Notes: a model not told the origin generated them from the sequence alone. Counted from the first letter of the stretch, positions 52,777-62,718 are shown. The stretch: DNA of 64,000 bases from Flavobacterium suncheonense GH29-5 = DSM 17707 (GCF_000430025.1 NZ_KE387022.1:42637-106636), one strand, 5' to 3'. A program made the numbers and translations.

Positions 52777-52806
52777 CAGGCTATTTAATTTTTAACGAAA
52801 CGAAAA

Positions 52807-53532
52807 ATGATGAAAGAAGAATTTTTGAGTGACGACGACAAAATCCAGGAAAAGTTCAAACAGAAAACCTGGAACGAAATAAGAGCCAACGACTCTTGGG
52901 CAATTTTTAAAATCATGTCTGAGTTTGTGAACGGTTATGAAACCATGGGACGAATCGGCCCTTGTGTTTCGATTTTCGGATCAGCTCGTACTAAACCGGA
53001 CAACAAATATTATTTACTGGCGGAAAAGATTGCTTATAAAATTTCTCAGGCCGGATACGGTGTTATTACCGGCGGTGGTCCCGGAATTATGGAAGCCGGT
53101 AACAAAGGCGCCCATTTAGGCAACGGAACTTCCGTAGGTTTGAACATCGAATTGCCATTTGAGCAACATTTCAATCCGTATATCGACAAGGACAAAAACC
53201 TGAATTTCGATTATTTCTTCGTGCGTAAGGTTATGTTCGTAAAATATTCTCAGGGCTTTGTGGTAATGCCGGGCGGTTTCGGAACTTTGGACGAATTGTT
53301 TGAAGCGGTTACCTTAATCCAAACGAAAAAAATTGGTAAATTTCCGATTATTTTGGTGGGAAGAGATTTCTGGAGCGGATTATTAGACTGGGTAAAAACA
53401 GTCATGATTGATCAGGAAAAGAACGCTAATCCTGAAGATTTAAACCTAATCAAAGTAGTGGATACGGAAGACGAAGTACTTGAAGTATTAGACACTTTCT
53501 ATAAAAAATACAATCTTAGTCCTAACTTCTAA
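52807..53532 (+). CDS. LOG-family (TIGR00730) protein
   Basis: A 241-residue Rossmann-like protein. The motif GGGPGIMEAGNKGAH and the catalytic PGGFGTLDE are both present, which assign it to the LOG/cytokinin-activating family that hydrolyses nucleoside monophosphates to base and ribose phosphate. The ATG at 52807 is used; the second ATG (52810) would also do. It follows uvrA by 30 bases and ends before a strong terminator, so it may be co-transcribed. Confidence 0.9.
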   Translation: MMKEEFLSDDDKIQEKFKQKTWNEIRANDSWAIFKIMSEFVNGYETMGRIGPCVSIFGSARTKPDNKYYLLAEKIAYKISQAGYGVITGGGPGIMEAGNKGAHLGNGTSVGLNIELPFEQHFNPYIDKDKNLNFDYFFVRKVMFVKYSQGFVVMPGGFGTLDELFEAVTLIQTKKIGKFPIILVGRDFWSGLLDWVKTVMIDQEKNANPEDLNLIKVVDTEDEVLEVLDTFYKKYNLSPNF

Positions 53533-53537
53533 GAGAC

Positions 53538-53568
53538 AAAAAAGCTTCCACACCGGAAGCTTTTTTTT
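53538..53568. terminator. terminator after the LOG gene
   Basis: 12-bp arms (AAAAAAGCTTCC and GGAAGCTTTTTT) with a 5-base loop, followed by a T run. Confidence 0.9.
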
Positions 53569-53589
53569 ATGTTTTCAGCCTCTGCAATT

Positions 53590-53988
53590 CTACATTCCGG
53601 GCCAATACAATACGTTAAATTTATGACCGTCCGGATCGGCAAACCCAAACGTGTAGCCTTTCTCAAAGTTTTGCGGATTGGAAAAGATGGTTCCGCCGGC
53701 CGCTTTAACGTTTTCTACCCATTGGTCTACTTCTTCTCTGCTTGTTGCCGACAAAGAAAAGATTACTTCATTACTCGTTTGCGTATCAGTTACTTCACCA
53801 TTAATACTGACTTCCATGCGCTCTTTTCTGAAGAAATTAATCACAAACCTGCTGTTTCCGAAAACCAGACTGGTTAACTCGGGGGAAGTATTGTTGTCGT
53901 TTTCCTTAAATCCCAGTTTTGTATAGAATTCCGTTGTGCGGTTTAAATCAGCTGAGCATAAATTCGCCCATATCATCTTAGTTTCCAT
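53590..53988 (-). CDS. VOC-family (glyoxalase-like) protein
   Basis: A 132-residue protein from the ATG complementary to 53986-53988; a longer frame reaches upstream without a good start. The VOC fold shows KMIWANLCSADLNRTTEFYT, VIFSLSATSREEVDQWVENV and the end FADPDGHKFNVLYW. Few metal ligands are clear, so it may be a resistance or binding protein of the bleomycin/glyoxalase superfamily. It starts 62 bases after the endonuclease I gene on the same strand. Confidence 0.85.
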   Translation of the reverse strand: METKMIWANLCSADLNRTTEFYTKLGFKENDNNTSPELTSLVFGNSRFVINFFRKERMEVSINGEVTDTQTSNEVIFSLSATSREEVDQWVENVKAAGGTIFSNPQNFEKGYTFGFADPDGHKFNVLYWPGM

Positions 53989-54049
53989 AGTTTTAGATTT
54001 TAAGATTCGATTGTGCTTCCTCAAAGCAAACCACTTATAATTCCGGTAC

Positions 54050-56038
54050 TTACTTAACAATCAGTCTTCTGGTTGTCGATTGGTTTCCGGATGTGATTTT
54101 CACCATATACAAACCAGCCTGCAAGTCAAGTCGGATTGTTGTCTGACCACTGAATTCCACTTCTTTAACTTTCTGCCCGGTCATGTTGTAAAACACCGCT
54201 ACCGCTTCTTCCTGAACTCCTGCAATCGTAATGCTTTCGGAAGCCGGATTTGGATACAAAGACAGTTTCAGCTCCGCAAATTCGCCGGTACTTAACGTGG
54301 CCGACCACGGTTGCCCCACATTCGGTCCCCAGATATAATCCGCAAGGTTCGGATAATCGATAAACGGGTTGCGGTTCATCTGCCAGGTATAAATGTAATT
54401 GTTGCGATTCATTTCGAAATCGTCGCGCGGGTCTGTGTGGTTCCAGGTTAATAAGGTGGCTAAATCGCCCATTATCTGATTTCCTGATGTATCGGGCGGA
54501 TTACCGTTTACCAGACTCAAGGCATTATACCGGACAGCCATATAAAACAGCGCTCTGGCAATATCGCCTTTCCATTTTCCCTGCGTTCCGGCCGGACCAT
54601 TGTAGGCATCCAGACCAAAATCTTTGTTGCTTTTTATCCCGTTCTCAACGCCATCTTCGGCATGTAGATGATGTGCATCTGCGTGAGCCGCCAAAATGTC
54701 ATCTGCATTGGTTGGTAACCAAACGTTTATTCCGTCAGGTGTGGAAGAAGTTCCTCCTGAAAATCCGCCTCTTGCCTGAGCAAAAACGTGTTCTCTTACC
54801 CATTTCCCAACACCGCTGCTTTCGGTTTGTCGGTCTAATTTTGCTCTTGGTGCTTCAACATAGTACATCCAGACCTGATTACTGTTTTCTGGGTTAACAT
54901 CGGCACTTTGCAGTATTTCCCAGATATCACCATAATTATGTGCCCGAACTACCGCAGGATTAGCAATAATGTCCTGAAGGGCTTGTTTTAAAGCATCCCC
55001 AGACAATCCTTCCAATGAATCATAATATCCCGGCGGAATCGTTGGAGTAACCAATCCGTACGTTGGATTAATCGGTGTTCCGTATGGCTGTACCACATAA
55101 TTTGCATCGTATACTCTGTAAATAATGTTGTTATTGTTGGCCACATATCCAAACGGCAAAGGCTGGAAAACTAATTTCATTTCCTCGTCGCCTTCGTCTA
55201 AACCGTCGTTGGCTATAATTATTCCGGTCTGACCAGTTGTTTCTCCAACAGGAATCATAACCGTCAATCCTCCTGAAAAATCAGACATGTTGAAATTGCC
55301 GTTATTCAGGGTAAAATTGAAAATCAAATTCTCATTTTGAACAGGCTGACTGGTCGTAAAAACGAAATTAAAACTATCGCCCTCGTGAATTACCGGAATG
55401 GACGGAGCAACCGAAATATAATTCAACACCACTCCGCTTCCGTCATTATTAGCGCCCGGCGTAGGTGCTTTTACTTCGTAAGTACCGTCATTTTTTCGTT
55501 GTATGGATTGTGAGGTACCTAAACCATTAGCGTTTTCATTACTACAAACCGTAATCCCTAAGATGCTCATTAAATTCGCGGGTACAGTTGTTGTATTGTT
55601 ATGAGCGACCGCATCAATCAGATTGGTTGCCGTTGCTGGTGTTCCCGGCTGAACCGCAAATTGGAAATCGGATGCGTTGCCAAGATACAAGGCTACAACA
55701 TCCGGCCCGTTTTGTATGGTATTGTTTGGGAAAATTCCCATTGGCGATGGCGTTACCTGATTGTTTCCGAAATGTGCGATTCCGTTGACATCGGTTGTAT
55801 AGCCATCCAAATCAAAAGCATAGTAACAGGACGTACCGGAATATGGTGCAGAACTGCCTCCATTAAAAAAAACCAAAACATAGCCGTCTAAGGGGAAATT
55901 AGGCGTCTCGGATTTTAATTCAACGAATTCCAGTTGGTCTGTGCCGGGTGTATCCGAGTCAATCTCGTTAATAACAACCTGACCATACGTTGCCTGATAA
56001 ACCAAAGCAACAAAAAGTAATAGTAGTTTTTTAATCAT
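54050..56038 (-). CDS. secreted endonuclease I-family protein with T9SS sorting domain
   Basis: A 662-residue exported protein. Signal peptide (LLLLFVALVYQATYG), a lamin-tail-like beta domain (residues 20-150, VINEIDSDTPGTDQLEFVEL), a Calx-beta-like part (about 205-320), then the endonuclease I/NucM domain (about 335-585; WMYYVEAPRAKLDR, KWVREHVFAQ, NADDILAAHADAHHLHAEDG, KGDIARALFYMAVRY). The C-terminal 75 residues (LSLYPNPASESITI, QAGLYMVKITSG) are a type A T9SS sorting domain. It probably digests extracellular DNA for nutrition or biofilm. Confidence 0.92.
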   Translation of the reverse strand: MIKKLLLLFVALVYQATYGQVVINEIDSDTPGTDQLEFVELKSETPNFPLDGYVLVFFNGGSSAPYSGTSCYYAFDLDGYTTDVNGIAHFGNNQVTPSPMGIFPNNTIQNGPDVVALYLGNASDFQFAVQPGTPATATNLIDAVAHNNTTTVPANLMSILGITVCSNENANGLGTSQSIQRKNDGTYEVKAPTPGANNDGSGVVLNYISVAPSIPVIHEGDSFNFVFTTSQPVQNENLIFNFTLNNGNFNMSDFSGGLTVMIPVGETTGQTGIIIANDGLDEGDEEMKLVFQPLPFGYVANNNNIIYRVYDANYVVQPYGTPINPTYGLVTPTIPPGYYDSLEGLSGDALKQALQDIIANPAVVRAHNYGDIWEILQSADVNPENSNQVWMYYVEAPRAKLDRQTESSGVGKWVREHVFAQARGGFSGGTSSTPDGINVWLPTNADDILAAHADAHHLHAEDGVENGIKSNKDFGLDAYNGPAGTQGKWKGDIARALFYMAVRYNALSLVNGNPPDTSGNQIMGDLATLLTWNHTDPRDDFEMNRNNYIYTWQMNRNPFIDYPNLADYIWGPNVGQPWSATLSTGEFAELKLSLYPNPASESITIAGVQEEAVAVFYNMTGQKVKEVEFSGQTTIRLDLQAGLYMVKITSGNQSTTRRLIVK

Positions 56039-56223
56039 CGTTTTGAAATTGGGGCAACTAAGTTACAGATAACTTCTTCATTTTCACCATGCAGCTCCTT
56101 AAATTTTCGTTATTCTTTGCTTTATAAAGAAAAGTTTTACAGATAAAAATACAGTTGAGAAAAAAATTATGAAAAATGCGTTTTTTACCTATATTTACGA
56201 ACCTGATTCAGATTGATATTTAC

Positions 56224-59058
56224 ATGCGCAACCGATTTCTTTTTTCTATAAAAATTCACCTGATTTTATTGTCAACGCTGATTTTTCAAAACGCTGGTGC
56301 GCAACACAGTAACAGCCTAAAAGCAACGCTGCATTCAGAGTCTAAAACCATTACGGTAGCACAGGAAATCCAGTTTACGAATACGTCTGATGTGGTTTTG
56401 AAAGAAATACTCCTGAACGACTGGAACAATGCGTATTCCGACAAAAAATCTCCGTTAGGCAAACGGTTTTCCGATGAATTTGTGCGCAGTTTTCATTTGG
56501 CAAAAGAGGAAGACCGCGGCAATACAACGCTACATGAGGCAACTACTAACGGGCAAACGGTTGAGTTTATCCGACCTGAAAATCATCCGGATTTGCTTTC
56601 CGTCAAATTAGCAAACGCCCTGCTTCCTAACGAAACAGTTACCCTGAAACTCAACTATCAGGTTAAAATTCCGAATGAACGTTTTACCCGCTTCGGATTT
56701 AAGAACGACGGCTCCTTCATCCTGAAAAACTGGTTCCTCACGCCTGCCCGACTGGAAAAGAACGGCTTTGTACAATACAGCAATGAAAACCTCGACGATA
56801 TTGCCAATGCAAACTGCAACTACCAGATTACCTTCACCTTAGACAGCAAACTCCATCTTTTTTCCGATTTAAATACCGTAGGTACAACCGAATCAGAAAC
56901 GGTCAAAACCTACCAGCTTTCCGGTAACAACCGTAACGATTTTGATATTTACATTGAAACCAAACCAACTTTCTACAGCTACAAAAATGGCATCAATGAG
57001 GTGGTTACCAATCTGAAAGACAGACGGTTGAATGAAATTCAGAAAGCACTGGTTATCGACAAAATCACAAATTATGTGGCGGAAGAATTCGGAAGTTTGA
57101 AACACGAAAAAATCCTGATTTCCCAAGCCGATTATGACCGCAATCCGTTTTATGGTTTGAACCAGCTGCCGGCTTTTATCAGCCCGTTTCCGGACAGTTT
57201 TTTGTATGAAATTAAGTTTCTGAAAGTCTATCTCGATAAATACCTGAAAACCAATTTACAGCTCAATCCCCGAAAAGACACCTGGATTTACGACGGTTTG
57301 CAGGCTTATCTGTCGATGAAATACATCCGCGACAACTATCCGGATATGAAAATGATGGGAAATTTATCCGAATTGGGAATCCTGAAAGGCTACAATCTTT
57401 TTAAAGCCGATTTCAACGACCAGTACAGTTATGTGTACCTGTTAATGGCGCGAAAAAATCTCGATCAGGCAATTGGAGACGACAAAAGCACCTTTATCAA
57501 ATTCAACGAGCAGATTGCCGGACGATACCGTGCCGGGCTGAGCATAAATTATCTTGATGATTTTGTCGGGGAAAACAAAGTTCCTCTGGCTATTAAAGAA
57601 TTCATTGCCGCAAACAAAACGAACCAAACCGACGAGAAAGATTTTGAAAACCTGCTGAAAAGCAAAACCGGTAAAAACATCGACTGGTTTTTCAGGAAAG
57701 TGGTGGAAAGCAGGGATTTGATTGATTTTAAGATCACAAAAGTCAAAAAGAACGATAATTCATTAGACGTTACCATCAAAAACAAAACCCACACCAATGT
57801 ACCGGTTTCACTCTATGCCGTGAAAAATGACAGCGTAGTGTATAAGCAATGGTTTGAAAACATTACCAAAGATTCCACGGTAACACTTCCAAAAACCGAT
57901 GCCGAAAAATTAGTCCTGAATTACCACAACGAAATTCCCGAGTACAATTCGAGAAACAACTGGAAATCGCTGCATAGTTTTTTAGGGAATGACCGTCCGT
58001 TTAAATTCACCTTTGTCAAAGATCTGGAAGATTCGAAAAACAATCAGATTTTCTATGTCCCGGAGTTTTCGTACAACTTATACGACGGAGTGTCTCCCGG
58101 TTTGAGTTTTCATAACAAATCCCTGCTCGACAAACCGTTTATTTTTGATGTGACACCGATTTATTCTTCTAAAACCAAACAATTAATAGGCGGTGCTTTC
58201 CTGACTTTCAACCAGAATATTCGCGAAGACCGATTATACAACATCCGATATGCGCTGGCAGCCAACACTTATCATTATGCACCTGAGGCTGCCTATGTAA
58301 AAGTAATGCCATCTATCAGTTTCAGTTTCAGAGATTTAGATTACCGCTCCAACAGAAAAGAAAACATCCTTTTCAGACACGTTTTTGTAGACCGGGAAGC
58401 TTCCGCATTTGCCACCAGCAAAGACGAGAATTATTCCGTATTCAACATCCGTTACCTGAAATTGGATTCGGAAATTATCAACTATTACAAACTGGTGACC
58501 GATGTACAGGTCGCCAACAACTTTGGGAAACTTTCAGGAGAAATCCAATACCGGAAATTGTTTGACAGCAACCGCCAGATTAACCTGCGCCTGTTTACCG
58601 GAATGTTTATGTTCCGAAGTACCAATTCCGATTTTTTCAGCTTCGGACTAGATCGCCCTACCGATTATTTGTTTGATTACGGATTATTAGGTCGTTCGGA
58701 AAGTACCGGGCTGTTCAGCCAACAGTTCATTATGGCGGAAGGCGGATTCAAATCTAAATTTAATACCCGTTTTGCCAACCAATGGATGACCACACTCAAC
58801 GGAAGTTTTAACATTTGGAATTGGATAGAAGTATATGGTGATGCAGGTGCTTACAAAAACAAATTCCAAAGCCCGGAATTCGTGTACGACAGTGGCATAC
58901 GCCTGAATTTTGTACCGGATTATTTTGAATTGTACTTCCCGGTTTATTCGAAAAACGGCTGGGAAATCGGTCAGGACAACTATGATGAAAAAATCCGCTT
59001 TGTCATTACCATTAGTCCGAAAACCCTTATTTCATTGTTTACCAGAAAGTGGTTTTAA
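56224..59058 (+). CDS. M1-like (apparently non-catalytic) domain fused to an outer membrane barrel
   Basis: A 944-residue protein from the ATG at 56224; an upstream frame to 56176 precedes the TATATTTA promoter element (56190-56197). Signal peptide ends FQNAGAQ. Residues about 30-600 follow M1 aminopeptidase order (N-terminal beta domain, thermolysin-like part) but the HExxH position reads YEIKF and the downstream WxxEG-like segment is WIYDGLQAYLSMKYI, so zinc ligands are missing. From about 620 the sequence has alternating hydrophobic strands to the terminal phenylalanine, as in outer membrane barrels. Role unknown; a surface-docked scaffold or inhibitor is possible. Confidence 0.8.
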   Translation: MRNRFLFSIKIHLILLSTLIFQNAGAQHSNSLKATLHSESKTITVAQEIQFTNTSDVVLKEILLNDWNNAYSDKKSPLGKRFSDEFVRSFHLAKEEDRGNTTLHEATTNGQTVEFIRPENHPDLLSVKLANALLPNETVTLKLNYQVKIPNERFTRFGFKNDGSFILKNWFLTPARLEKNGFVQYSNENLDDIANANCNYQITFTLDSKLHLFSDLNTVGTTESETVKTYQLSGNNRNDFDIYIETKPTFYSYKNGINEVVTNLKDRRLNEIQKALVIDKITNYVAEEFGSLKHEKILISQADYDRNPFYGLNQLPAFISPFPDSFLYEIKFLKVYLDKYLKTNLQLNPRKDTWIYDGLQAYLSMKYIRDNYPDMKMMGNLSELGILKGYNLFKADFNDQYSYVYLLMARKNLDQAIGDDKSTFIKFNEQIAGRYRAGLSINYLDDFVGENKVPLAIKEFIAANKTNQTDEKDFENLLKSKTGKNIDWFFRKVVESRDLIDFKITKVKKNDNSLDVTIKNKTHTNVPVSLYAVKNDSVVYKQWFENITKDSTVTLPKTDAEKLVLNYHNEIPEYNSRNNWKSLHSFLGNDRPFKFTFVKDLEDSKNNQIFYVPEFSYNLYDGVSPGLSFHNKSLLDKPFIFDVTPIYSSKTKQLIGGAFLTFNQNIREDRLYNIRYALAANTYHYAPEAAYVKVMPSISFSFRDLDYRSNRKENILFRHVFVDREASAFATSKDENYSVFNIRYLKLDSEIINYYKLVTDVQVANNFGKLSGEIQYRKLFDSNRQINLRLFTGMFMFRSTNSDFFSFGLDRPTDYLFDYGLLGRSESTGLFSQQFIMAEGGFKSKFNTRFANQWMTTLNGSFNIWNWIEVYGDAGAYKNKFQSPEFVYDSGIRLNFVPDYFELYFPVYSKNGWEIGQDNYDEKIRFVITISPKTLISLFTRKWF

Positions 59059-59196
59059 CCTGTTGGGGCAATAATTTTGAATACTTTTTAATACATATTT
59101 TACAATAAAAAACACAAATCATCAAAAAATAATTAATCAACTGCTCAATTTTAGCTGTATTATTATCAAAAATGAAATTACATATTATACAACACG

Positions 59197-59227
59197 TTGC
59201 TTTGTATTGTGTAAATCGTTAAATTTG
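59197..59227 (+). promoter_or_regulatory. promoter of the fused E1 dehydrogenase gene
   Basis: TTG (59197-59199), 20 bases, TAAATTTG (59220-59227), 19 bases before the start codon. Confidence 0.6.
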
Positions 59228-59246
59228 TCGCATAACATACTATTCT

Positions 59247-61649
59247 ATGAACCAAACTGCCTCTAAAGAAACATTATCGTTCGAAGACTTCAAAACCGAA
59301 GTGATTAACGATTATAAAATAGCCGTTGTAAGCCGCGAATGCAGCCTTTTAGGACGTCGTGAAGTGCTTACGGGAAAAGCGAAATTCGGAATTTTCGGAG
59401 ACGGAAAAGAAGTGCCGCAATTAGCCATGGCAAAAGCTTTTAAAAACGGTGATTTCCGTTCGGGATATTATCGCGACCAGACCTTTATGATGGCAATCGG
59501 TCAGATGACTGTGCAACAGTTTTTCGCCGGATTATACGGTCATACCGATTTAAACCACGATCCGATGAGTGCCGGACGTCAGATGGGCGGCCACTTTGCT
59601 ACCCATTCGTTAGATGAAAATGGCAACTGGAAAAACTTAACCCAACAGAAAAACTCAAGTGCCGACATCTCTCCTACTGCCGGGCAAATGCCGCGTTTGT
59701 TAGGATTGGCTCAGGCCTCGAAAATATACCGAAATGTAACCGGAATCGACCAAACCAATTTTTCCGACAAAGGAAATGAAGTGGCTTGGGGAACCATCGG
59801 AAACGCTTCAACTTCCGAAGGATTGTTCTTTGAAACCATCAACGCTGCCGGTGTTTTACAGGTGCCGATGGTGATGAGCGTTTGGGACGACGAATACGGA
59901 ATTTCGGTACACGCCCGTTACCAGACCACCAAAGAAGACATTTCAGAAATTCTGAAAGGCTTCCAGCGTGATGAAGAAAACAAAGGGTATGAAATTATGG
60001 ACGTAAAAGGCTGGGATTATCCGGCTTTGGTGGAAACCTATCAGCGTGCTTCGAAAATTGCGCGTGAAGAGCACGTTCCGGTTTTAATCCACGTGTACGA
60101 ACTGACGCAACCGCAAGGTCACTCGACTTCCGGTTCGCACGAGCGTTACAAAAATGCAGACCGCTTAGCCTGGGAAGCCGAATACGACTGTTTGGCCCAA
60201 ATGCGCAAATGGTTAATTGAAAACAACATCGCCACTGCGGAAGAAATCGAAGCCATTGATGCGCAAGCTAAAAAAGATGTTCTGGAAGGCAAAAAAGCCG
60301 CCTGGAATGCTTTTGTAGAGCCTATTAAAGCTGAACAACAGGAATTAGTAGCTCTACTGAATTCGATTGCTGCTTCTAGCGAAAATAAAGTTTTCATCGA
60401 GAAATACGCCAACGATTTAGCTTCGTTAAAAGAGCCGATTCGTAAAGATATTATCACTACAGCCCGTAAAGTTTTACGTTTAATCGTTAAGGAAAACGGA
60501 AGAGCGCAATTAGCTGCCTGGATTACCGCGTATACGGAAAAAATCCAGCCGAAATTCAGTTCGCATCTGTTCTCACAATCCGATAAAAATGTAACTACGG
60601 TTAAAGAAGTGTTGCCTGCCTACGACGAAACTTCCGAAGAAGTGGATGCTCGTTTGGTTTTGCGCAACAACTTCGACGCCATTTTCGAAAAACATCCTGA
60701 AACTTTGATTTTCGGTGAAGACTCCGGAAATATCGGAGACGTGAACCAAGGTTTGGAAGGCATGCAGGAAAAATACGGCGAATTGCGTGTAGCCGACGCC
60801 GGAATTCGTGAAGCAACGATTTTAGGACAAGGTATCGGCATGGCAATGAGAGGTTTACGTCCGATTGCTGAAATTCAGTATCTGGATTACCTTTTGTATG
60901 CGATTCAGATTATGAGTGATGATTTGGCTACGTTGCAATACAGGACGGCCGGTCGTCAGAAAGCGCCGTTAATCGTGAGAACACGCGGACACCGTTTGGA
61001 AGGTATCTGGCATTCCGGTTCGCCTATGGGAATGATTATCAATGCGATTCGCGGTATTCACGTTTTGGTTCCGAGAAACATGACTAAGGCTGCCGGATTC
61101 TACAATACTTTACTGGAAACTGACGAACCTGCTTTAATCGTAGAATGTCTAAACGGTTACCGCTTAAAAGAAAAAATGCCGACCAACTTAGGAGAATTCA
61201 GAACACCGATTGGTGTGGTGGAAACCATCAAACAAGGAAGCGACATTACGTTAGTTTCTTACGGTTCAACCCTGCGTTTGGTGGAACAGGCTGCCAAAGA
61301 ATTGTTAGAAGTTGGCATTGATGCGGAAATTATTGATATACAATCGTTATTGCCTTTCGATATCAATCACGACATTGTAAAATCGTTAGCGAAAACAAAC
61401 CGTTTACTGGTAATCGACGAAGACGTTCCGGGCGGTGCATCGGCATTCATTTTACAACAGATTATCGACGAACAGAAAGGGTACAGACATTTAGACAGCA
61501 ATCCGGAAACGCTTGCTTCCAAAGCACACAGACCGGCTTACGGAACGGATGGTGATTACTTCTCAAAACCTTCCGTAGAAGATATTTTTGAAAAAGTATA
61601 CGGCATAATGCACGAAGTTAATCCTTCAAAATATCCTAGTTTGTATTAA
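59247..61649 (+). CDS. fused E1 alpha/beta 2-oxoacid dehydrogenase
   Basis: An 800-residue fusion of the alpha and beta subunits of the thiamine diphosphate E1, probably for branched-chain 2-oxoacids. The alpha part (1-380) has AGRQMGGHFATHS and the segment GNASTSEGLFFETINAAG, where GDG of the usual TPP motif is replaced by GNA; the end NN is DDEYGIS. The beta part (about 460-800) has FGEDSGNIGDVNQGLEGM, VADAGIREATILGQGIGMA and AEIIDIQSLLPFD. Such fusions are common in Bacteroidota. It feeds acyl-CoA for branched-chain fatty acids and energy. Confidence 0.9.
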   Translation: MNQTASKETLSFEDFKTEVINDYKIAVVSRECSLLGRREVLTGKAKFGIFGDGKEVPQLAMAKAFKNGDFRSGYYRDQTFMMAIGQMTVQQFFAGLYGHTDLNHDPMSAGRQMGGHFATHSLDENGNWKNLTQQKNSSADISPTAGQMPRLLGLAQASKIYRNVTGIDQTNFSDKGNEVAWGTIGNASTSEGLFFETINAAGVLQVPMVMSVWDDEYGISVHARYQTTKEDISEILKGFQRDEENKGYEIMDVKGWDYPALVETYQRASKIAREEHVPVLIHVYELTQPQGHSTSGSHERYKNADRLAWEAEYDCLAQMRKWLIENNIATAEEIEAIDAQAKKDVLEGKKAAWNAFVEPIKAEQQELVALLNSIAASSENKVFIEKYANDLASLKEPIRKDIITTARKVLRLIVKENGRAQLAAWITAYTEKIQPKFSSHLFSQSDKNVTTVKEVLPAYDETSEEVDARLVLRNNFDAIFEKHPETLIFGEDSGNIGDVNQGLEGMQEKYGELRVADAGIREATILGQGIGMAMRGLRPIAEIQYLDYLLYAIQIMSDDLATLQYRTAGRQKAPLIVRTRGHRLEGIWHSGSPMGMIINAIRGIHVLVPRNMTKAAGFYNTLLETDEPALIVECLNGYRLKEKMPTNLGEFRTPIGVVETIKQGSDITLVSYGSTLRLVEQAAKELLEVGIDAEIIDIQSLLPFDINHDIVKSLAKTNRLLVIDEDVPGGASAFILQQIIDEQKGYRHLDSNPETLASKAHRPAYGTDGDYFSKPSVEDIFEKVYGIMHEVNPSKYPSLY

Positions 61650-61671
61650 ATTCAAGTATTTTTATAGTACA

Positions 61672-61697
61672 AGCCAGACAATTGTCTGGCTTTTTTT
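61672..61697 (+). terminator. terminator after the E1 gene
   Basis: A 20-base perfect palindrome (AGCCAGACAA and its complement) followed by a T run. Confidence 0.85.
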
Positions 61698-61753
61698 GTG
61701 TGGCTTTTCTGAAAACATTTTCGTAAATTTATAGTTATTCTAAAATCCATCAC

Positions 61754-62425
61754 ATGGAAAATTCACACGTTGTTAAAGTACTGCAATCGCAATTTGTTAC
61801 GCATGATGTAAAATCCATAAAAGTAGAGCGTCCGGAAAATTATGATTTTATCCCGGGGCAGGCTACTGAATTAGCCATCAACAAACCGGAATGGAAAGAC
61901 CAGAAACGACCTTTCACATTTACCAGCCTGGTAGAATCCAACTATCTGGAATTCATGATTAAAATCTACAAAGACCGAAAAGGCGTAACCAACGAAATGG
62001 GTAAAATAAATGCCGGCGACGAATTAATCCTGCACGATGTTTTCGGAACGATTAACTATAAAGGTCCCGGTGTGTTTATTGCGGCAGGATCCGGCATCAC
62101 TCCTTTTCTTTCCATTTTCAGAGAATTGTACAAATACAACAAAATTCGGGGTAACCGACTGATTTATGTGAACAAAACCTCGGAAGACGTTATCATGGGA
62201 CAGGAATTGTTCCACATGCTGAAAAATGATTTTGTAAACGTGTATACCCGTGAAAAAGTAATCGGATTTCACGAAAAACGCATTGACCGCAACTTCCTGA
62301 TTGAGAACATTGTAGATTTCAGTCAGAATTTTTACGTGTGTGGACCGGAAGATTTCGTAAAAACCGTTAAAAATTTACTCTTAGATTTAGGAGCAGACCC
62401 GGAAACGATTGTATTTGAAGAATAA
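61754..62425 (+). CDS. flavin reductase-like FAD/NAD(P) oxidoreductase
   Basis: A 223-residue ferredoxin-NADP reductase-type protein without an iron-sulfur domain. FAD-binding is RPFTFTS, the NAD-binding part is GPGVFIAAGSGITPFLSIFR, and the late motif NFYVCGPEDFV is present. It transfers electrons from NAD(P)H to a carrier or free flavin; the partner is not known. Promoter element TAAATTTA at 61724-61731. It is followed by a small lipoprotein gene after 17 bases. Confidence 0.9.
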   Translation: MENSHVVKVLQSQFVTHDVKSIKVERPENYDFIPGQATELAINKPEWKDQKRPFTFTSLVESNYLEFMIKIYKDRKGVTNEMGKINAGDELILHDVFGTINYKGPGVFIAAGSGITPFLSIFRELYKYNKIRGNRLIYVNKTSEDVIMGQELFHMLKNDFVNVYTREKVIGFHEKRIDRNFLIENIVDFSQNFYVCGPEDFVKTVKNLLLDLGADPETIVFEE

Positions 62426-62442
62426 TTAAAAAGAATCTCTAT

Positions 62443-62718
62443 ATGAAAAAAGTAATTGCAGCCGCAGGATTTTCATTGCTGATTTTAGCAGCCTGCAAGG
62501 ATAAGGAAAAACAAATTGAACCGGAAACCGAAACCGCAATTGAATCCGTAAAAGAAGAAGGCCCAACGCATGCGGAAGCTGTTACAGATTCTACTGCTGC
62601 TGACGGAACCTCTGTAAGTGTAAGTTCGGAAGGTGTAAAAATCAGCGACAAGGAAGGTGATAAAAAAGTAGAAGTAAAAGCCACAAAAGAAGGTGCTTCC
62701 GTTGAAGTGAAAAAATAA
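62443..62718 (+). CDS. small acidic lipoprotein
   Basis: A 91-residue exported protein. A signal peptide ends in the lipobox LLILAAC with the acylated cysteine at residue 18. The mature part is rich in E, K, T and S without domains (KVEVKATKEGASVEVKK at the end). Probably anchored to a membrane; function not recognised. A terminator follows. Confidence 0.8.
   Translation: MKKVIAAAGFSLLILAACKDKEKQIEPETETAIESVKEEGPTHAEAVTDSTAADGTSVSVSSEGVKISDKEGDKKVEVKATKEGASVEVKK

Noticed and set aside
53569..53877. Plus-strand frames opposite the VOC gene
   Set aside because: They are antisense shadows; the minus-strand VOC fold is clear.
54487..54897. 136-codon plus-strand frame inside the endonuclease I gene
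   Set aside because: It is the antisense of a well-supported nuclease domain and has an H/R/P-rich composition typical of shadows.
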